From a virus, in IMG/VR virus record IMGVR_UViG_3300033571_015173, positions 23,815 to 87,814 of that record: DNA of 64,000 bases, one strand, 5' to 3'. A model generated the notes under the pieces. That model ran no database searches, was not told the DNA's origin, and was given only the letters and a program-made list of their open reading frames with translations. A program made the translations under genes and the position numbers. Below are positions 6,840 to 15,138 of this stretch, piece by piece; the stretch's first letter is position 1, and the number at the start of each line of letters is the position of its first letter.

Positions 6840-7647
6840 CTGGAAGCTGGTGATTGCGTGGGCTTGATTCGGGAGTATGCTTCCGAAGATCCCATACTAT
6901 TGCCAGGGTTAGAATGCTGATAGTAAAGGTTAGAAAGTAAAGGGAGAGATAGATTTTCCACTTTACTGCAGTTCTTCCTTGCGGAGGAACAATCAACCAA
7001 TCGAAGACTTTCGCTAGCATTCCCCATCTAGTTGCGGGGGGCGACGATGAGCCGACAAGATTTGCGGCATACTCACTCATTAGTGAGGACTCCTCGAATG
7101 GGATGAAGGTGTCTCTCATTCCATCTTTAGGCCAATTTTCTGGCTCCCATAGATCCACTGGAATCGTGGGAGAAGGACTTGTGGCACAGTAAATACCTCC
7201 CAGTCCATCTTTCGGAGTATTAACTCCAAGCCAGATTCTCTCTCCACCTGCAATGAGAATCCCTTTTCTATCGACACGTATCCATCCTTCTTTATTGGCG
7301 ACCCAAACGCCAACACTAGACTCAAAATATTCAAGCTTACCTTTGCGAGTAAGGTAACTCCCTCCAGAATAGATATGGAAGGACTGATCTTTGCCACGAA
7401 ATTCAATGGTAAAATGAATTCGCGATAGTCTTGAAGTGTTATCTTTTTTAGGCACAAAAACGAGACTGCAATACTCCAACCTTCCTGCGGTCCAGTATTG
7501 ATTGGATCCCTTTTCATCTATTACATCAAGCGAAAAAGAAGATCCAACGAAATTAAAATCCGGGTCCTTACTGTCAACTACCTGAAGAACCGGAAATGAA
7601 GGGCTAAAAAACAAAAAAAGTGAGGGACAGGTAATGGTGCCATCCAT
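6808..7647 (-). CDS. putative tail-anchored membrane protein, 279 aa
   Basis: The only gene on the minus strand in the first 15 kb. The N-terminal two thirds are beta-rich, with a region (about residues 65-130: SRIHFTIEF, FHIYSGGSYLTR, EGWIRVDRKG) faintly like an FHA fold, though I would not assign it. One transmembrane helix is near residues 235-257 (LSLYFLTFTISILTLAIVW), followed by a short charged tail. It starts with a hydrophobic stretch (SLFLFFSPSFPVL), perhaps a signal. Its first codons overlap a divergent plus-strand gene by 14 bases, so a slightly later start is possible. Confidence 0.55.
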   Translation of the reverse strand: MDGTITCPSLFLFFSPSFPVLQVVDSKDPDFNFVGSSFSLDVIDEKGSNQYWTAGRLEYCSLVFVPKKDNTSRLSRIHFTIEFRGKDQSFHIYSGGSYLTRKGKLEYFESSVGVWVANKEGWIRVDRKGILIAGGERIWLGVNTPKDGLGGIYCATSPSPTIPVDLWEPENWPKDGMRDTFIPFEESSLMSEYAANLVGSSSPPATRWGMLAKVFDWLIVPPQGRTAVKWKIYLSLYFLTFTISILTLAIVWDLRKHTPESSPRNHQLPVIPKERIEDY

Positions 7648-7945
7648 TGGGGAAATCCTCAGGAATAAAGACTGGGAGAGTAGGAACGATAGTAGAGTGC
7701 GGTTTGTAAAGATCCAGCTAAAGGGATCTTACTCATCCATTGTAAAAATTTTAACAAAGTTCCGTCGCACTAGGACGTGGAGAGCTATCAAAAATTGCGG
7801 GTGGGGAGAGGAAAGATCTCTCATTTTTGTAGCCGCAATCACCACCGACCTATTTGCCGCTCAAAAATGGTGGGAAGAGAAAGCATTGGATTTCAACGTC
7901 GGAATTATTCTATTTGACATAGCAAAGGAGGACCCCGATCTATGA
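7634..7945 (+). CDS. hypothetical protein, 103 aa
   Basis: ATG 7634 with GAGGGACAGGTA upstream. Soluble, basic N-terminus, ending KEDPDL. The ATGA overlap with the next start (7942) couples it to the HNH-like genes. It diverges from the minus-strand membrane protein, so a bidirectional promoter region must lie within coding sequence. No family recognised. Confidence 0.5.
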   Translation: MVPSIGEILRNKDWESRNDSRVRFVKIQLKGSYSSIVKILTKFRRTRTWRAIKNCGWGEERSLIFVAAITTDLFAAQKWWEEKALDFNVGIILFDIAKEDPDL

Positions 7946-8511
7946 CTAGAATACTTCCATCGAAAGTTGGAAGGTGGAACATCTTATCTCCGGCTGTAGT
8001 TAGGAGAAAGAAAGGTTACTGCTACTATTTCCATTTCTGCAGGTGTGACTGCGGAACGGAGAAGTGGGTAAGCAGGACACACCTTCTTAGTGAAAAGACT
8101 AGATCTTGTGGCTGTTATAAGAAAGAGGCCAACAGAATATGGAAGTCTCTAACCTCCAAGAAGAATGAAAATATAGCAAGAGAAGAATGGGAGCGAATAA
8201 GATCAGATAGTGAATGGTCTGATTTTGTTTCCTTCTACCGAGATACACAGCCTCAACGAACCAGGAGGCATCATCTTCACAAGATTAATAAAGACTTACC
8301 TTATTCTAAAGACAATTTTAGATGGGTAAAAAGTAAACACAAGATAATTGAATTTAACGGGAAGAGCCTAGTCCTAAAAGACTGGGTAAAGGAACCAGAA
8401 GCTAACGGACTATCTTTAAGCCTCTTACATAAGAGGTATGATCGAGGTGATCCACCTGCAGAAATATTTAGACCTAATGGCAAAATACATTCCGATAAAG
8501 AAAGGAACTAG
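7942..8511 (+). CDS. HNH-type homing-endonuclease-like protein (zinc finger plus HTH)
   Basis: 189 residues. A CRCDCGTEKW... SCGC four-cysteine zinc site lies near residues 31-56. A central HHLHKINKDLPYSKDNFRWV block (about 112-131) matches the D-NY-P-NCRW part of HNH proteins. The C-terminal segment (about 135-180: NGKSLVLKDWVKE, LSLLHKRYDRGDPPAEIF) is the helix-turn-helix unit typical of phage HNH proteins. The usual first catalytic HNH residues are weak, so activity is uncertain. Start overlaps the previous stop (ATGA) with GGAGGACC upstream. It forms a tandem pair with the next gene. Confidence 0.65.
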   Translation: MTRILPSKVGRWNILSPAVVRRKKGYCYYFHFCRCDCGTEKWVSRTHLLSEKTRSCGCYKKEANRIWKSLTSKKNENIAREEWERIRSDSEWSDFVSFYRDTQPQRTRRHHLHKINKDLPYSKDNFRWVKSKHKIIEFNGKSLVLKDWVKEPEANGLSLSLLHKRYDRGDPPAEIFRPNGKIHSDKERN

Positions 8512-9148
8512 GTTTGGTTTCTTAACCGCTCTAGAACTTCAAGAGGGATCTCATCCTTCTCTTTTTGAGTTGAGAAATTGGGCTTGCCGCTGTGACTGTC
8601 AAAGAGATACCATCGTAAACGAATTAGAATTAAGGATGAATAAGAGGATTGCCTGTGGACAAAGAGGATGTCACATTGCAGACTTGGATCTTTCTGCTAC
8701 AGCTCCTCATATTGTTCGTCCATCCTCTATTGCCGAGTTCCATTCATGGAAGTTCATTTTGACTGCTTGCACCAATCCTGCGAGTAGGCATTATGAGTTT
8801 TATGGAGGGAAGGGAATTAAGATGCAAGAGGAGTGGATTAGGTCTTTTGACACCTTCTATTTGGATATGAAGGAAAAGCCTACTCCTAAGCATCGTCTTT
8901 CTAGAAAGGTGGCGGAGAAGGGATTCATTAAAGGCAATTGCTATTGGGGTTCTATTTCTCCAACTGAAGAACCTCTCCTCATTACCTACAACGGGATCAA
9001 ACTAAGTTGTACTGAATGGTCGAACTATTTGGCCCAGTACGAAAACTTGAATTTAACCCCGCAGCTCATTCGAGCCAGGTACTTTGTCTATGGGTGGGAC
9101 GCGGAAAGGACCCTGACCACCCCATCTAGAAGCGTAAGAAAAAAATAG
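8477..9148 (+). CDS. HNH-type homing-endonuclease-like protein, second of pair
   Basis: Best start is ATG 8477 (MAKYIPIKKGTRFGFLTALE), overlapping the previous gene. It has the same layout as its neighbour: a zinc-finger-like WACRCDC ... CGQRGC (about residues 35-65); the signature HSWKFILTACTNPASRHYEF plus YGGKGI (about 90-115) of phage HNH proteins; EEWIRSFDTFYLDM; then KGNCYWGS and a C-terminal HTH-like region (NGIKLSCTEWSNYL). The normal L-D-R-I-D step reads LSRKVAEKG, so the catalytic core looks altered. The two genes may have arisen by duplication and divergence. Confidence 0.65.
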   Translation: MAKYIPIKKGTRFGFLTALELQEGSHPSLFELRNWACRCDCQRDTIVNELELRMNKRIACGQRGCHIADLDLSATAPHIVRPSSIAEFHSWKFILTACTNPASRHYEFYGGKGIKMQEEWIRSFDTFYLDMKEKPTPKHRLSRKVAEKGFIKGNCYWGSISPTEEPLLITYNGIKLSCTEWSNYLAQYENLNLTPQLIRARYFVYGWDAERTLTTPSRSVRKK

Positions 9149-9155
9149 TCGCCTT

Positions 9156-9190
9156 TTGCGAATATTTTTTTTATCTATGCTAGTATAGTG
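9156..9190 (+). promoter_or_regulatory. candidate sigma70-type promoter
   Basis: TTGCGA at 9156-9161 and an extended -10, TGCTAGTAT (hexamer 9181-9186), spaced 19 bases. It lies in the 141-base gap before the gene starting at 9290. A small hairpin (AGCAG / CTGCT) follows in the leader. The same TTGCG start is used by the stronger candidate at 26246. Confidence 0.35.
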
Positions 9191-9289
9191 GGCAGCAGAC
9201 TAGACTGCTACATAGAATCCTGATTGGGAAGTGACCAGATAGGAGACTATTACTGTCTAGTTTGCTGTCTATTTTTTCGAGGATTAAAC

Positions 9290-9841
9290 ATGAGTCTGTC
9301 CGATGTTGAGGCGGAATTGAGCCAGAGATTGGCAATTGGTGAGGAATGGATCACGAAAAAAGAATTAATGGAGCTATACAACATAGCTAGTCTCGTTACA
9401 TGCCGAGAATATCTATCTGTATGCGGACTACCTACGTCTTCGACTCAATATCACATTGAGAAGGAGATCCGAACTCGATTTCATCTGGCCTATAAGATGC
9501 GCCAAGAAAAGAAGTCGATGGCTCAGGTTAGGGCTTTCTTTCAGGGCAAAGACATAATTCCTGAAGATGAAGACTCCCTCGCTCAGGAGAATAGTCGGGA
9601 ACAGCAACAGGAGATGTCTGGGTTTGCCATCCAGTTAGCTGAGAGGGTTATGCAGCAAGCACTAGAGGAAGCATTCGATCAAGTAATGCAACCTGATGTA
9701 TTGGTGCCAATGGTTCAGAGAGTCATTGCCAATCGAATGCGATGCAATTCTGAGTCCATTCGCAAATCGATGAAGCAAGTAACCGAAAAAAAGTTATTGC
9801 TTCCCTCAGAAGACTTGCCAACCACTACGATCCTTATGTGA
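9290..9841 (+). CDS. hypothetical helical protein, 183 aa
   Basis: Start ATG 9290 (MSLSDVEAELSQRLAIGEEW) with GAGGATTAAAC upstream; the longer frame from 9224 has no site. The N-terminal 60 residues (EWITKKELMELYNIASLVTCRE) suggest a helix-turn-helix. The central part is Gln/Glu-rich and helical (residues about 85-150). First gene of a membrane-protein operon. Possibly a DNA-binding or adaptor protein; not assignable. Confidence 0.6.
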   Translation: MSLSDVEAELSQRLAIGEEWITKKELMELYNIASLVTCREYLSVCGLPTSSTQYHIEKEIRTRFHLAYKMRQEKKSMAQVRAFFQGKDIIPEDEDSLAQENSREQQQEMSGFAIQLAERVMQQALEEAFDQVMQPDVLVPMVQRVIANRMRCNSESIRKSMKQVTEKKLLLPSEDLPTTTILM

Positions 9842-10365
9842 TCGCGGCCATTGCAACCCTCATCTACAGGAAATTGAGCATTATGCAATACGAGCAGTTT
9901 GCCTTATTGGAAGAGTCCGAGATTGAAAGGACAGGTCAGAAAAGATTCCTTGGTGGGATGAGCATGGGGTTTTCAATCGCTGCGATCCCCCTTTCAATCT
10001 TCATTGCATTCGCGGATTTACCGCGAGAATACAAGTTCTTAAATCAGATCGGGGCTATCAGTGGTCTACTCTCGATCTTCTCTGTTGCTTCGGCAGCCTG
10101 GAAAGTCACCACCCCAACTGACGACGAAACTTTGAAAGGGGGCGAGGATTACTTTGAGAAAGCTAAACCTCTAGCAAGTCACTATTCAGCGCGAGAAGAG
10201 ATTGAAGATTGCTACCCAATTCCCTCTGACATTCCTGACAGATCTAAGACTATGGCAGATTTCTTTCCCCCCTCTCCAGCTCCTGTTACTTTCACGTATG
10301 AGCCGGAGTTGGAGGAAGATCGCAAGCCGGAAGTGAAAGACAAGCCAAAAATAACTCCTTACTAG
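9838..10365 (+). CDS. membrane protein, 175 aa
   Basis: The GTG at 9838 overlaps the previous stop (GTGA); ATG 9883 is an alternative. Two hydrophobic helices lie near residues 41-59 (GMSMGFSIAAIPLSIFIAF) and 70-88 (IGAISGLLSIFSVASAAWK), followed by a proline-rich, acidic cytoplasmic tail. It sits in the operon leading to the FtsK-like ATPase and may form part of a membrane complex with it. Confidence 0.6.
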   Translation: MIAAIATLIYRKLSIMQYEQFALLEESEIERTGQKRFLGGMSMGFSIAAIPLSIFIAFADLPREYKFLNQIGAISGLLSIFSVASAAWKVTTPTDDETLKGGEDYFEKAKPLASHYSAREEIEDCYPIPSDIPDRSKTMADFFPPSPAPVTFTYEPELEEDRKPEVKDKPKITPY

Positions 10366-10382
10366 CTATTTGGGATCTCCAC

Positions 10383-10994
10383 ATGAAGCTTAGAATTACA
10401 TCGACCGGATTCAAGTTTGATGGGACACCGGAAGAGCTGGTGGCTATGTCTCAATCGGAGATCCCGTATACAGCAATCAACGCTTATACAAGGCCCCGAC
10501 TTGAGCAGCAACAGGCTTATCTGCAGCCCAAGCTAAAGGGTATTCCATCTTCCTTGTCTGATTTCAGACTGGATCATGGTGTTATCCCTGAAATCCCAGT
10601 TGTTGAAGATAAGTTGGCTAAGGCTTCCGAAGTAGTCAGGCTGAAAGGTCAAGAAGCACAAATAGAAGACCATGCTGCTGCTGAACCCACTCAAATCCAG
10701 ACTGATACTAAATTGCAATTTGAGCCTGTAAAAACCTGGGCTCAGAAATGGGAGGTCATCCAAAAGGTTTTTGAGGTCGTGGGCTGGATGGCAGTTCTTT
10801 TAGTAGCTGGGTTTTTAATGGTGTCTGCCTATGAGCAGGGATTCTTTAACAGCGTTAAGCCATCTCCATCTTCTTCTCCTTCTCCATCTCCATCTCCATC
10901 TCCATCTCCATCTCCATCTCCTTCTGCCATTCCTTCGTCGAATGACATTAGGATTATTCCTGTTCCACCCCCACCCCCACCCGTAGGAGGATAA
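10383..10994 (+). CDS. single-pass membrane protein with Pro-Ser linker
   Basis: 203 residues. A soluble N-terminal region (about 1-130) is followed by one transmembrane helix near 137-156 (VVGWMAVLLVAGFLMVSAYE), then a repetitive SPSPSP stretch (about 162-182) and a polyproline end (VPPPPPPVGG). The hexamer-repeat DNA encoding the linker is prone to slippage. The layout suggests a membrane anchor with an extended extracytoplasmic stalk. Confidence 0.6.
   Translation: MKLRITSTGFKFDGTPEELVAMSQSEIPYTAINAYTRPRLEQQQAYLQPKLKGIPSSLSDFRLDHGVIPEIPVVEDKLAKASEVVRLKGQEAQIEDHAAAEPTQIQTDTKLQFEPVKTWAQKWEVIQKVFEVVGWMAVLLVAGFLMVSAYEQGFFNSVKPSPSSSPSPSPSPSPSPSPSPSAIPSSNDIRIIPVPPPPPPVGG
10862..10925 (+). repeat. 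hexanucleotide TCTCCA tandem repeat
   Basis: About nine near-perfect copies of a TCTCCA/TCTCCT unit encode the Ser-Pro linker of the gene at 10383-10994. Length probably varies by replication slippage in steps of two residues without frameshift. Confidence 0.8.
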
Positions 10995-10996
10995 CT

Positions 10997-11344
10997 ATGA
11001 TGTTTACATTCCACGATGATAAACCTGAGGATTACGCAATAGATGAGGAACCAAAATCTTCTCCTGTTAAGCACTCATCTGGATTCTCTGCGGTGATTAC
11101 TCCTAAAAAAGCCTCCACTACCAATTGGATGGAGGTCTTTTCGTTCTTCGCTATGGGAGCAATTACTATTGCAATTCTTTCCAAGATCTTGTTCCTTGTT
11201 GGAATGCCTAAGATGGCAGGCTTTTTTGGGCTAACTGCTACGAGTTCTTTTATTCTTGGACTGGCTGTCCAATCGAATAATCGATCCCGATTGGTGGCTA
11301 TAGCAGTCGGAACATTTGTCGGTTACTTACTAGTTTTGCTATGA
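10997..11344 (+). CDS. multi-pass small membrane protein, 115 aa
   Basis: Start ATG 10997 behind an excellent AGGAGG (GTAGGAGGATAACT). A hydrophilic N-terminus (about 1-40) is followed by three hydrophobic helices (about 46-66, 70-90, 97-115) and almost no C-terminal tail. ATGA overlap with the next gene. Confidence 0.6.
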   Translation: MMFTFHDDKPEDYAIDEEPKSSPVKHSSGFSAVITPKKASTTNWMEVFSFFAMGAITIAILSKILFLVGMPKMAGFFGLTATSSFILGLAVQSNNRSRLVAIAVGTFVGYLLVLL

Positions 11345-11682
11345 AAACCCTAATTGTCAGAAACCAATCAGTGGAGATCACTCCACAGCAGGCTGGCTTT
11401 ATTCAGTTGCAAGTTCAGATGGATGTTGAAATCCTCGCATCTGACTTGGTTGTAGCCTTCAATTTCATTGGAGCGCTAATGGAAAAAGAAATCCAGCTTA
11501 CACAATTAGGAGCTCCACAAGAAGACATAGATAACTGTAAGCCACTATTCACGATCAACATAATTGCGTGGCTACTTTATTTGGGCTTCTTTACAGAAGA
11601 CCTTGCACTAAGAAAGGCTTCTTTAGTTGAAAGAGCCATGATTGTCTTGCAGTCTTTGGATGATTTTGAAAGTGGCAAGTGA
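11341..11682 (+). CDS. hypothetical protein, 113 aa
   Basis: Starts by ATGA overlap with the previous membrane gene. Mostly helical, with a moderately hydrophobic centre (INIIAWLLYLGFFTE, about 76-90). It leads directly into the FtsK-like gene. It may be a peripheral membrane component; no family recognised. Confidence 0.55.
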   Translation: MKTLIVRNQSVEITPQQAGFIQLQVQMDVEILASDLVVAFNFIGALMEKEIQLTQLGAPQEDIDNCKPLFTINIIAWLLYLGFFTEDLALRKASLVERAMIVLQSLDDFESGK

Positions 11683-11707
11683 CATACCAGGTTATTACGT
11701 GCGAATA

Positions 11708-13177
11708 ATGGAACTATCAGCTTTAAGACGGAACCAATATATTAGAGCTGCTCATATCCCAGCTCTGGAGCTAGAAATTCTTCGTTTAGCTTCCGAAGAA
11801 GAAAGACAAAAACACTTCCGTTATTTGGTAGGGCAGCTAGTCTATACTGCACTGAGGGAAAGAGATTCAAGTCTGCTCAAAGACACGCGCAAGTATGCCC
11901 AAGACAAACATGGGATTAATCCCTCGGTTTTCTTGGACATTGAGCGGGAAGTGTCACAAGCAGCAAGCGTTCCTATCCTCTCAGAAAATATCATCCCAAC
12001 CATTGCGGTTGAGAAAACTACTCCAAGGATCAACTCTCTTGCCGATAGGGGCAAGCTAATGGTTGAAGCCTGGAGCGCTCAAGGGATGAGGTGTGAATTA
12101 GTTGGCTCCTCAGAAGAACCGGCTAGATGCCGAATCTTCAAGTTTAAGAAGGACATCAACCAGACCTTTGCCAGCTTTAGTCGCTACCTACCGGAGGTCT
12201 TATCGAACGCAGGATATGATCCAGAATCAGTTATTCCGATCCTGGCTCTTCCTAACAATGAGTTCATGCTTCAAGTTCCCAAGTCGCCTTCGGAGTGGAC
12301 CACTCTTTGGTGGTTCAAGGCCGATGAAGCTGAGAATCTTAAAGATCTGGTTGAAAATGTCAAGCAATACTTCCTTGAAAATCCCGACTCTTTCCCGGTC
12401 GGGCAGAAAGTATCCGGCGAACCTCTCTTGATTAAGCATCGTAACTCTACTTTCGCTATCGGGGACTCCCGCAGTGGGAAGAGCAACTTTCTTAGAATTC
12501 TCATTCTAGATCTCGTACTTGCTTATACCCGTCAGCAAGTTGAAATCTTCCTATGGGATTTCAAGATGGGCTTAACCTTTAATTGTTTTAAGGCAGCTCC
12601 ACAAGTTACAAGCTTCGTCTTTAATGGCCAGGAAGGTCATGACTTCTTGGATGAGGCAAGAGAAGATATTGACTTCTTTTACGATGCTGCAGCTTATAGA
12701 GGAGAAATCTTTAGGAAGAGTGGAGTAACAGACATCCATGAATTCCATGAGAAGTTCCCGTTAGGAAAGAGACTCCCATACCTCTTTCTATTTATTGATG
12801 AATTAAGGAAGTGTAAGGAGTTGCTGGGAAAGGACTTGTTTGTTTCCTTCCTTACTGATGCCGTAACCCAGTGGCAGGCATTAGGCATTTATGTTGTCTG
12901 CGCAACTCAATATCCTGCACAGGCGGATTCATTGTCTCCTTCGGTAAGATCCTCATTCGTTAATAAGGTTTCATTTGTTACTTCAGATTCAGGAATTGGT
13001 CTGCTGTTTCCAAAGGGCTCTCCTGGTTTAAGGATTGTCCCTAGTCTCTTAGGGGGTGGGGACTTCTTTATTCAGAACTCAGGAAGAGGTCAGTGCCTTT
13101 TTCTGAATGATGCCTTGGTTCAAAAGATCATCAAGTTGCTATCTGTAGATACACCAGACTGGGAGGAGTGGAACTGA
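11708..13177 (+). CDS. FtsK/HerA-like DNA-translocating ATPase
   Basis: 489 residues from ATG 11708 (in-frame GTG starts at 11672 or 11699 are possible). The C-terminal half is an FtsK/SpoIIIE-type P-loop domain: Walker A GDSRSGKSNFLR near residue 255, a strand EIFLWDFKMG, Walker B YLFLFIDELRK near 362, and the sensor-like VVCATQYPAQ near 402. The N-terminal 200 residues are helical and lack the FtsK membrane helices; those may be supplied by neighbouring membrane proteins. Such ATPases pump DNA through membrane channels in conjugation, division or packaging. Context (membrane genes either side, lysozyme-like gene downstream) suggests an envelope-associated DNA-transport role, but this is inference. 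Confidence 0.75.
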   Translation: MELSALRRNQYIRAAHIPALELEILRLASEEERQKHFRYLVGQLVYTALRERDSSLLKDTRKYAQDKHGINPSVFLDIEREVSQAASVPILSENIIPTIAVEKTTPRINSLADRGKLMVEAWSAQGMRCELVGSSEEPARCRIFKFKKDINQTFASFSRYLPEVLSNAGYDPESVIPILALPNNEFMLQVPKSPSEWTTLWWFKADEAENLKDLVENVKQYFLENPDSFPVGQKVSGEPLLIKHRNSTFAIGDSRSGKSNFLRILILDLVLAYTRQQVEIFLWDFKMGLTFNCFKAAPQVTSFVFNGQEGHDFLDEAREDIDFFYDAAAYRGEIFRKSGVTDIHEFHEKFPLGKRLPYLFLFIDELRKCKELLGKDLFVSFLTDAVTQWQALGIYVVCATQYPAQADSLSPSVRSSFVNKVSFVTSDSGIGLLFPKGSPGLRIVPSLLGGGDFFIQNSGRGQCLFLNDALVQKIIKLLSVDTPDWEEWN

Positions 13178-13740
13178 TGAAGCGAATCTATATCCCCTTA
13201 ATGATCCTGGCTGGCTTTTTTATAGGTTCTGTATCCGCAAACCTGGCTCTCAATCTAATCGCAAAGTCTACCAATCAAGAGCCAACCTATCAACTGACCT
13301 TGAACCGGAAGCTCGACTTTGTGAAGGAGCGTCATTACCTGGGAACAGCCCCTCTATATCATGGGAAATATGAGGGGTTTCTTCTGCAGCATATTGATAC
13401 TGGCGAGTCTTTAGCCAGGTATAACATCATTCTTCAAGGGAGAATTCGGATTGCTGACATAGTTCAGCAGTCGAATGCCGTTATTCTTCCGGCTCCTACC
13501 TTTGAAGTCAGGATACAGGATCTTGGCATTACTCCAGTCAGGAAGAGCTGGTTTAGACCGGCGAATCCAACGGATCAAGAGTTGAATGAAGAAGCAAAGG
13601 CCAAGCTCTCCCTCATGCTGCGGAGGGAGTGTACTTCTTTGCTGGAGGAGGTGAATGATCAGGCCAAGGAATTCATTCAGCCTCTGGTTAATACCCCTGT
13701 AATCACCAATCTTGATCCATGCTTTCAAGACAGACAATAA
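13177..13740 (+). CDS. DUF4230-like membrane-anchored protein
   Basis: The start overlaps the ATPase stop (TGATG), with GGGAGGAG upstream. Residues 3-25 (RIYIPLMILAGFFIGSVSA) form a signal anchor. The remainder resembles DUF4230: a hydrophobic strand pair ending ARYNIILQGRIRIADIV, a short loop, VILPAPTFEVRI, and a long helical C-terminus (NEEAKAKLSLMLRRECTSLL). DUF4230 proteins are of unknown function and usually extracytoplasmic. Operon position suggests a link to the FtsK-like ATPase. Confidence 0.55.
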   Translation: MKRIYIPLMILAGFFIGSVSANLALNLIAKSTNQEPTYQLTLNRKLDFVKERHYLGTAPLYHGKYEGFLLQHIDTGESLARYNIILQGRIRIADIVQQSNAVILPAPTFEVRIQDLGITPVRKSWFRPANPTDQELNEEAKAKLSLMLRRECTSLLEEVNDQAKEFIQPLVNTPVITNLDPCFQDRQ

Positions 13741-14408
13741 TTCTTGGTGGACTTATAGGATTATTCATCCTGGGCGGTGGAAAGAATTTGCCTCCGCCAA
13801 GTTCACCCGTGCCCTTGGTTTCTACTCCGACAAAAAGGCAAGTCCAATACTACTACAATTTATTCGATAGTAGTATGCTTATCAGTTGCCTAGTTGGTAG
13901 GGCTGAAGGAACCAAGGATCTTAGCTGTCAAAAGAATTCAGCATGGTATGGACATACAGATCCTGGCGATGGCTTATGGAACCGGGGTTGGTGTTCCTTT
14001 AGTTTAACCAGACATGGTATGAAAGTTGGAGATACCCCCGAAGAAGCAGATAAACAATGTCGCATTCTAATAGCGAAACGTGCTAAGATATTACAAGAAC
14101 AGTTTGATAAGTTGCGGATTAAAACACATCCACTAGCAACTATCAATGCACTAGATTTGGCCATCCAGTCTCCGCAGGCAGCATTTGGGGATGAATGCAA
14201 CCCCGGATATGCTCGGAACTTGAATGACTATATCTACGATAATCCGAAGGCTCCACTTCTAACTCAGATTATTGAGGCTAGAGTGAAGAGTTACTGGAGC
14301 AATTGTTCTGGTAAATATGAAGTTTGGTGCAAGTCCTATGAGTGCATCAAGGCAGACCAAGAGAGAAGGGTGTATGCTATCTTATCTGCATACAAGCAGA
14401 TCAAATGA
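13719..14408 (+). CDS. exported lysozyme-like protein
   Basis: 229 residues. An N-terminal hydrophobic segment (IILGGLIGLFILGGG) acts as a signal or anchor. The mature part contains ISCLVGRAEGT, YGHTDPGDGLWNRGWCS, INALDLAIQSPQAA and ARVKSYWS ... DQERRV, an arrangement I associate with a cyanobacterial family of putative cell-wall hydrolases, with a Glu (RAEGT) as plausible catalytic acid. It would act in the periplasm. It overlaps the previous gene by 22 bases. Family assignment is from remembered pattern, so moderate. Confidence 0.5.
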   Translation: MLSRQTIILGGLIGLFILGGGKNLPPPSSPVPLVSTPTKRQVQYYYNLFDSSMLISCLVGRAEGTKDLSCQKNSAWYGHTDPGDGLWNRGWCSFSLTRHGMKVGDTPEEADKQCRILIAKRAKILQEQFDKLRIKTHPLATINALDLAIQSPQAAFGDECNPGYARNLNDYIYDNPKAPLLTQIIEARVKSYWSNCSGKYEVWCKSYECIKADQERRVYAILSAYKQIK

Positions 14409-14830
14409 ATAGGATCATTCGTAATCTCTGTCTAATAATGCTTGCGCTGAATGGTGCAGCATTAACAAGTCTGCTACAATGGGAAGTCGGATACAGCTTT
14501 TATCTTCTAGGACTCTCTTACCTGCTATTTGAGTACCTAGATTCTCCGAAGCATCCCAATCCCCGAGCCAGGGGTAAGTGGCTCCGCCTAAAAAGCAGGA
14601 AAATCTCACCTATATATAGAGGAAAACATCATGCCACGTCGGAAAGCTATTGTCGAAACAACCGAAGGAACCGAAGTGACCGAAGGAACCGAAGTGACCG
14701 AAGCCCCGAAAGCCAAGCGGAAGCGTCGGGTATTGACTCCAGCACAACAAGTGCAGGAGACACTGGCCAAACAGAAGGAATCTGTGGCCAAGAAACAGCA
14801 AGCGTTGGAAGCGGAAAGACTGAAGATTGA
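14405..14830 (+). CDS. small membrane protein with long overlap into next gene
   Basis: Starts by ATGA overlap with the lysozyme-like gene. Residues 5-45 contain two hydrophobic helices (LCLIMLALNGAALTSLLQ and YSFYLLGLSYLLFEYL). The frame then continues for 200 bases out of frame with the well-supported gene at 14631, giving an Arg/Asn/Ser/Asp-rich tail. The membrane part is convincing; the tail is either a real dual-coded segment or just an open frame without a stop. Confidence 0.45.
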   Translation: MNRIIRNLCLIMLALNGAALTSLLQWEVGYSFYLLGLSYLLFEYLDSPKHPNPRARGKWLRLKSRKISPIYRGKHHATSESYCRNNRRNRSDRRNRSDRSPESQAEASGIDSSTTSAGDTGQTEGICGQETASVGSGKTED

Positions 14831-15080
14831 GCAAACCCTGAATCTATTCTTCCTGCAGATTCGTCGGACCGTTCAGGAGCTTCCTCTGGAGATGGCCGAG
14901 CAAGTTATCAACCAACTGCAGAAGGATCACGCTGACACTGTAGCTGGATACCCTCCGAATCTGAGCTCCAATGATGAGCCAGATGAAGAAGATGAAGAAG
15001 ACGAAGATGAAGATACGGAAGAAGAAGATACGGAAGATTTGACTGAAGGTGCTACCGTTCCTGAATGGCAAGTTGCCTGA
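14631..15080 (+). CDS. charged coiled-coil protein with acidic tail
   Basis: ATG 14631 follows AGAGGAAAACATC. The 149-residue product has an N-terminal repeat (TEGTEVTEGTEVTEAP), a basic patch (KAKRKRRVL), a long helix (about 40-100) and a very acidic C-terminus (DEEDEEDEDEDTEEED). It resembles a nucleic-acid or nucleoprotein adaptor in composition only. A strong terminator follows. Confidence 0.65.
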   Translation: MPRRKAIVETTEGTEVTEGTEVTEAPKAKRKRRVLTPAQQVQETLAKQKESVAKKQQALEAERLKIEQTLNLFFLQIRRTVQELPLEMAEQVINQLQKDHADTVAGYPPNLSSNDEPDEEDEEDEDEDTEEEDTEDLTEGATVPEWQVA

Positions 15081-15107
15081 TAAGCGATCGGTCTTTTGTC
15101 CTAAATA

Positions 15108-15138
15108 GCGGGTGTCTTTAATAGATGCCCGCTTTTTT
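15108..15138 (+). terminator. Rho-independent terminator between convergent genes
   Basis: GCGGGTGTC (15108-15116) faces GATGCCCGC (15124-15132), giving a GCGGG/CCCGC stem with an internal mismatch, followed by TTTTTT (15133-15138). It ends the plus-strand unit; the convergent minus-strand gene stops at 15137, within the T-run. Confidence 0.75.
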
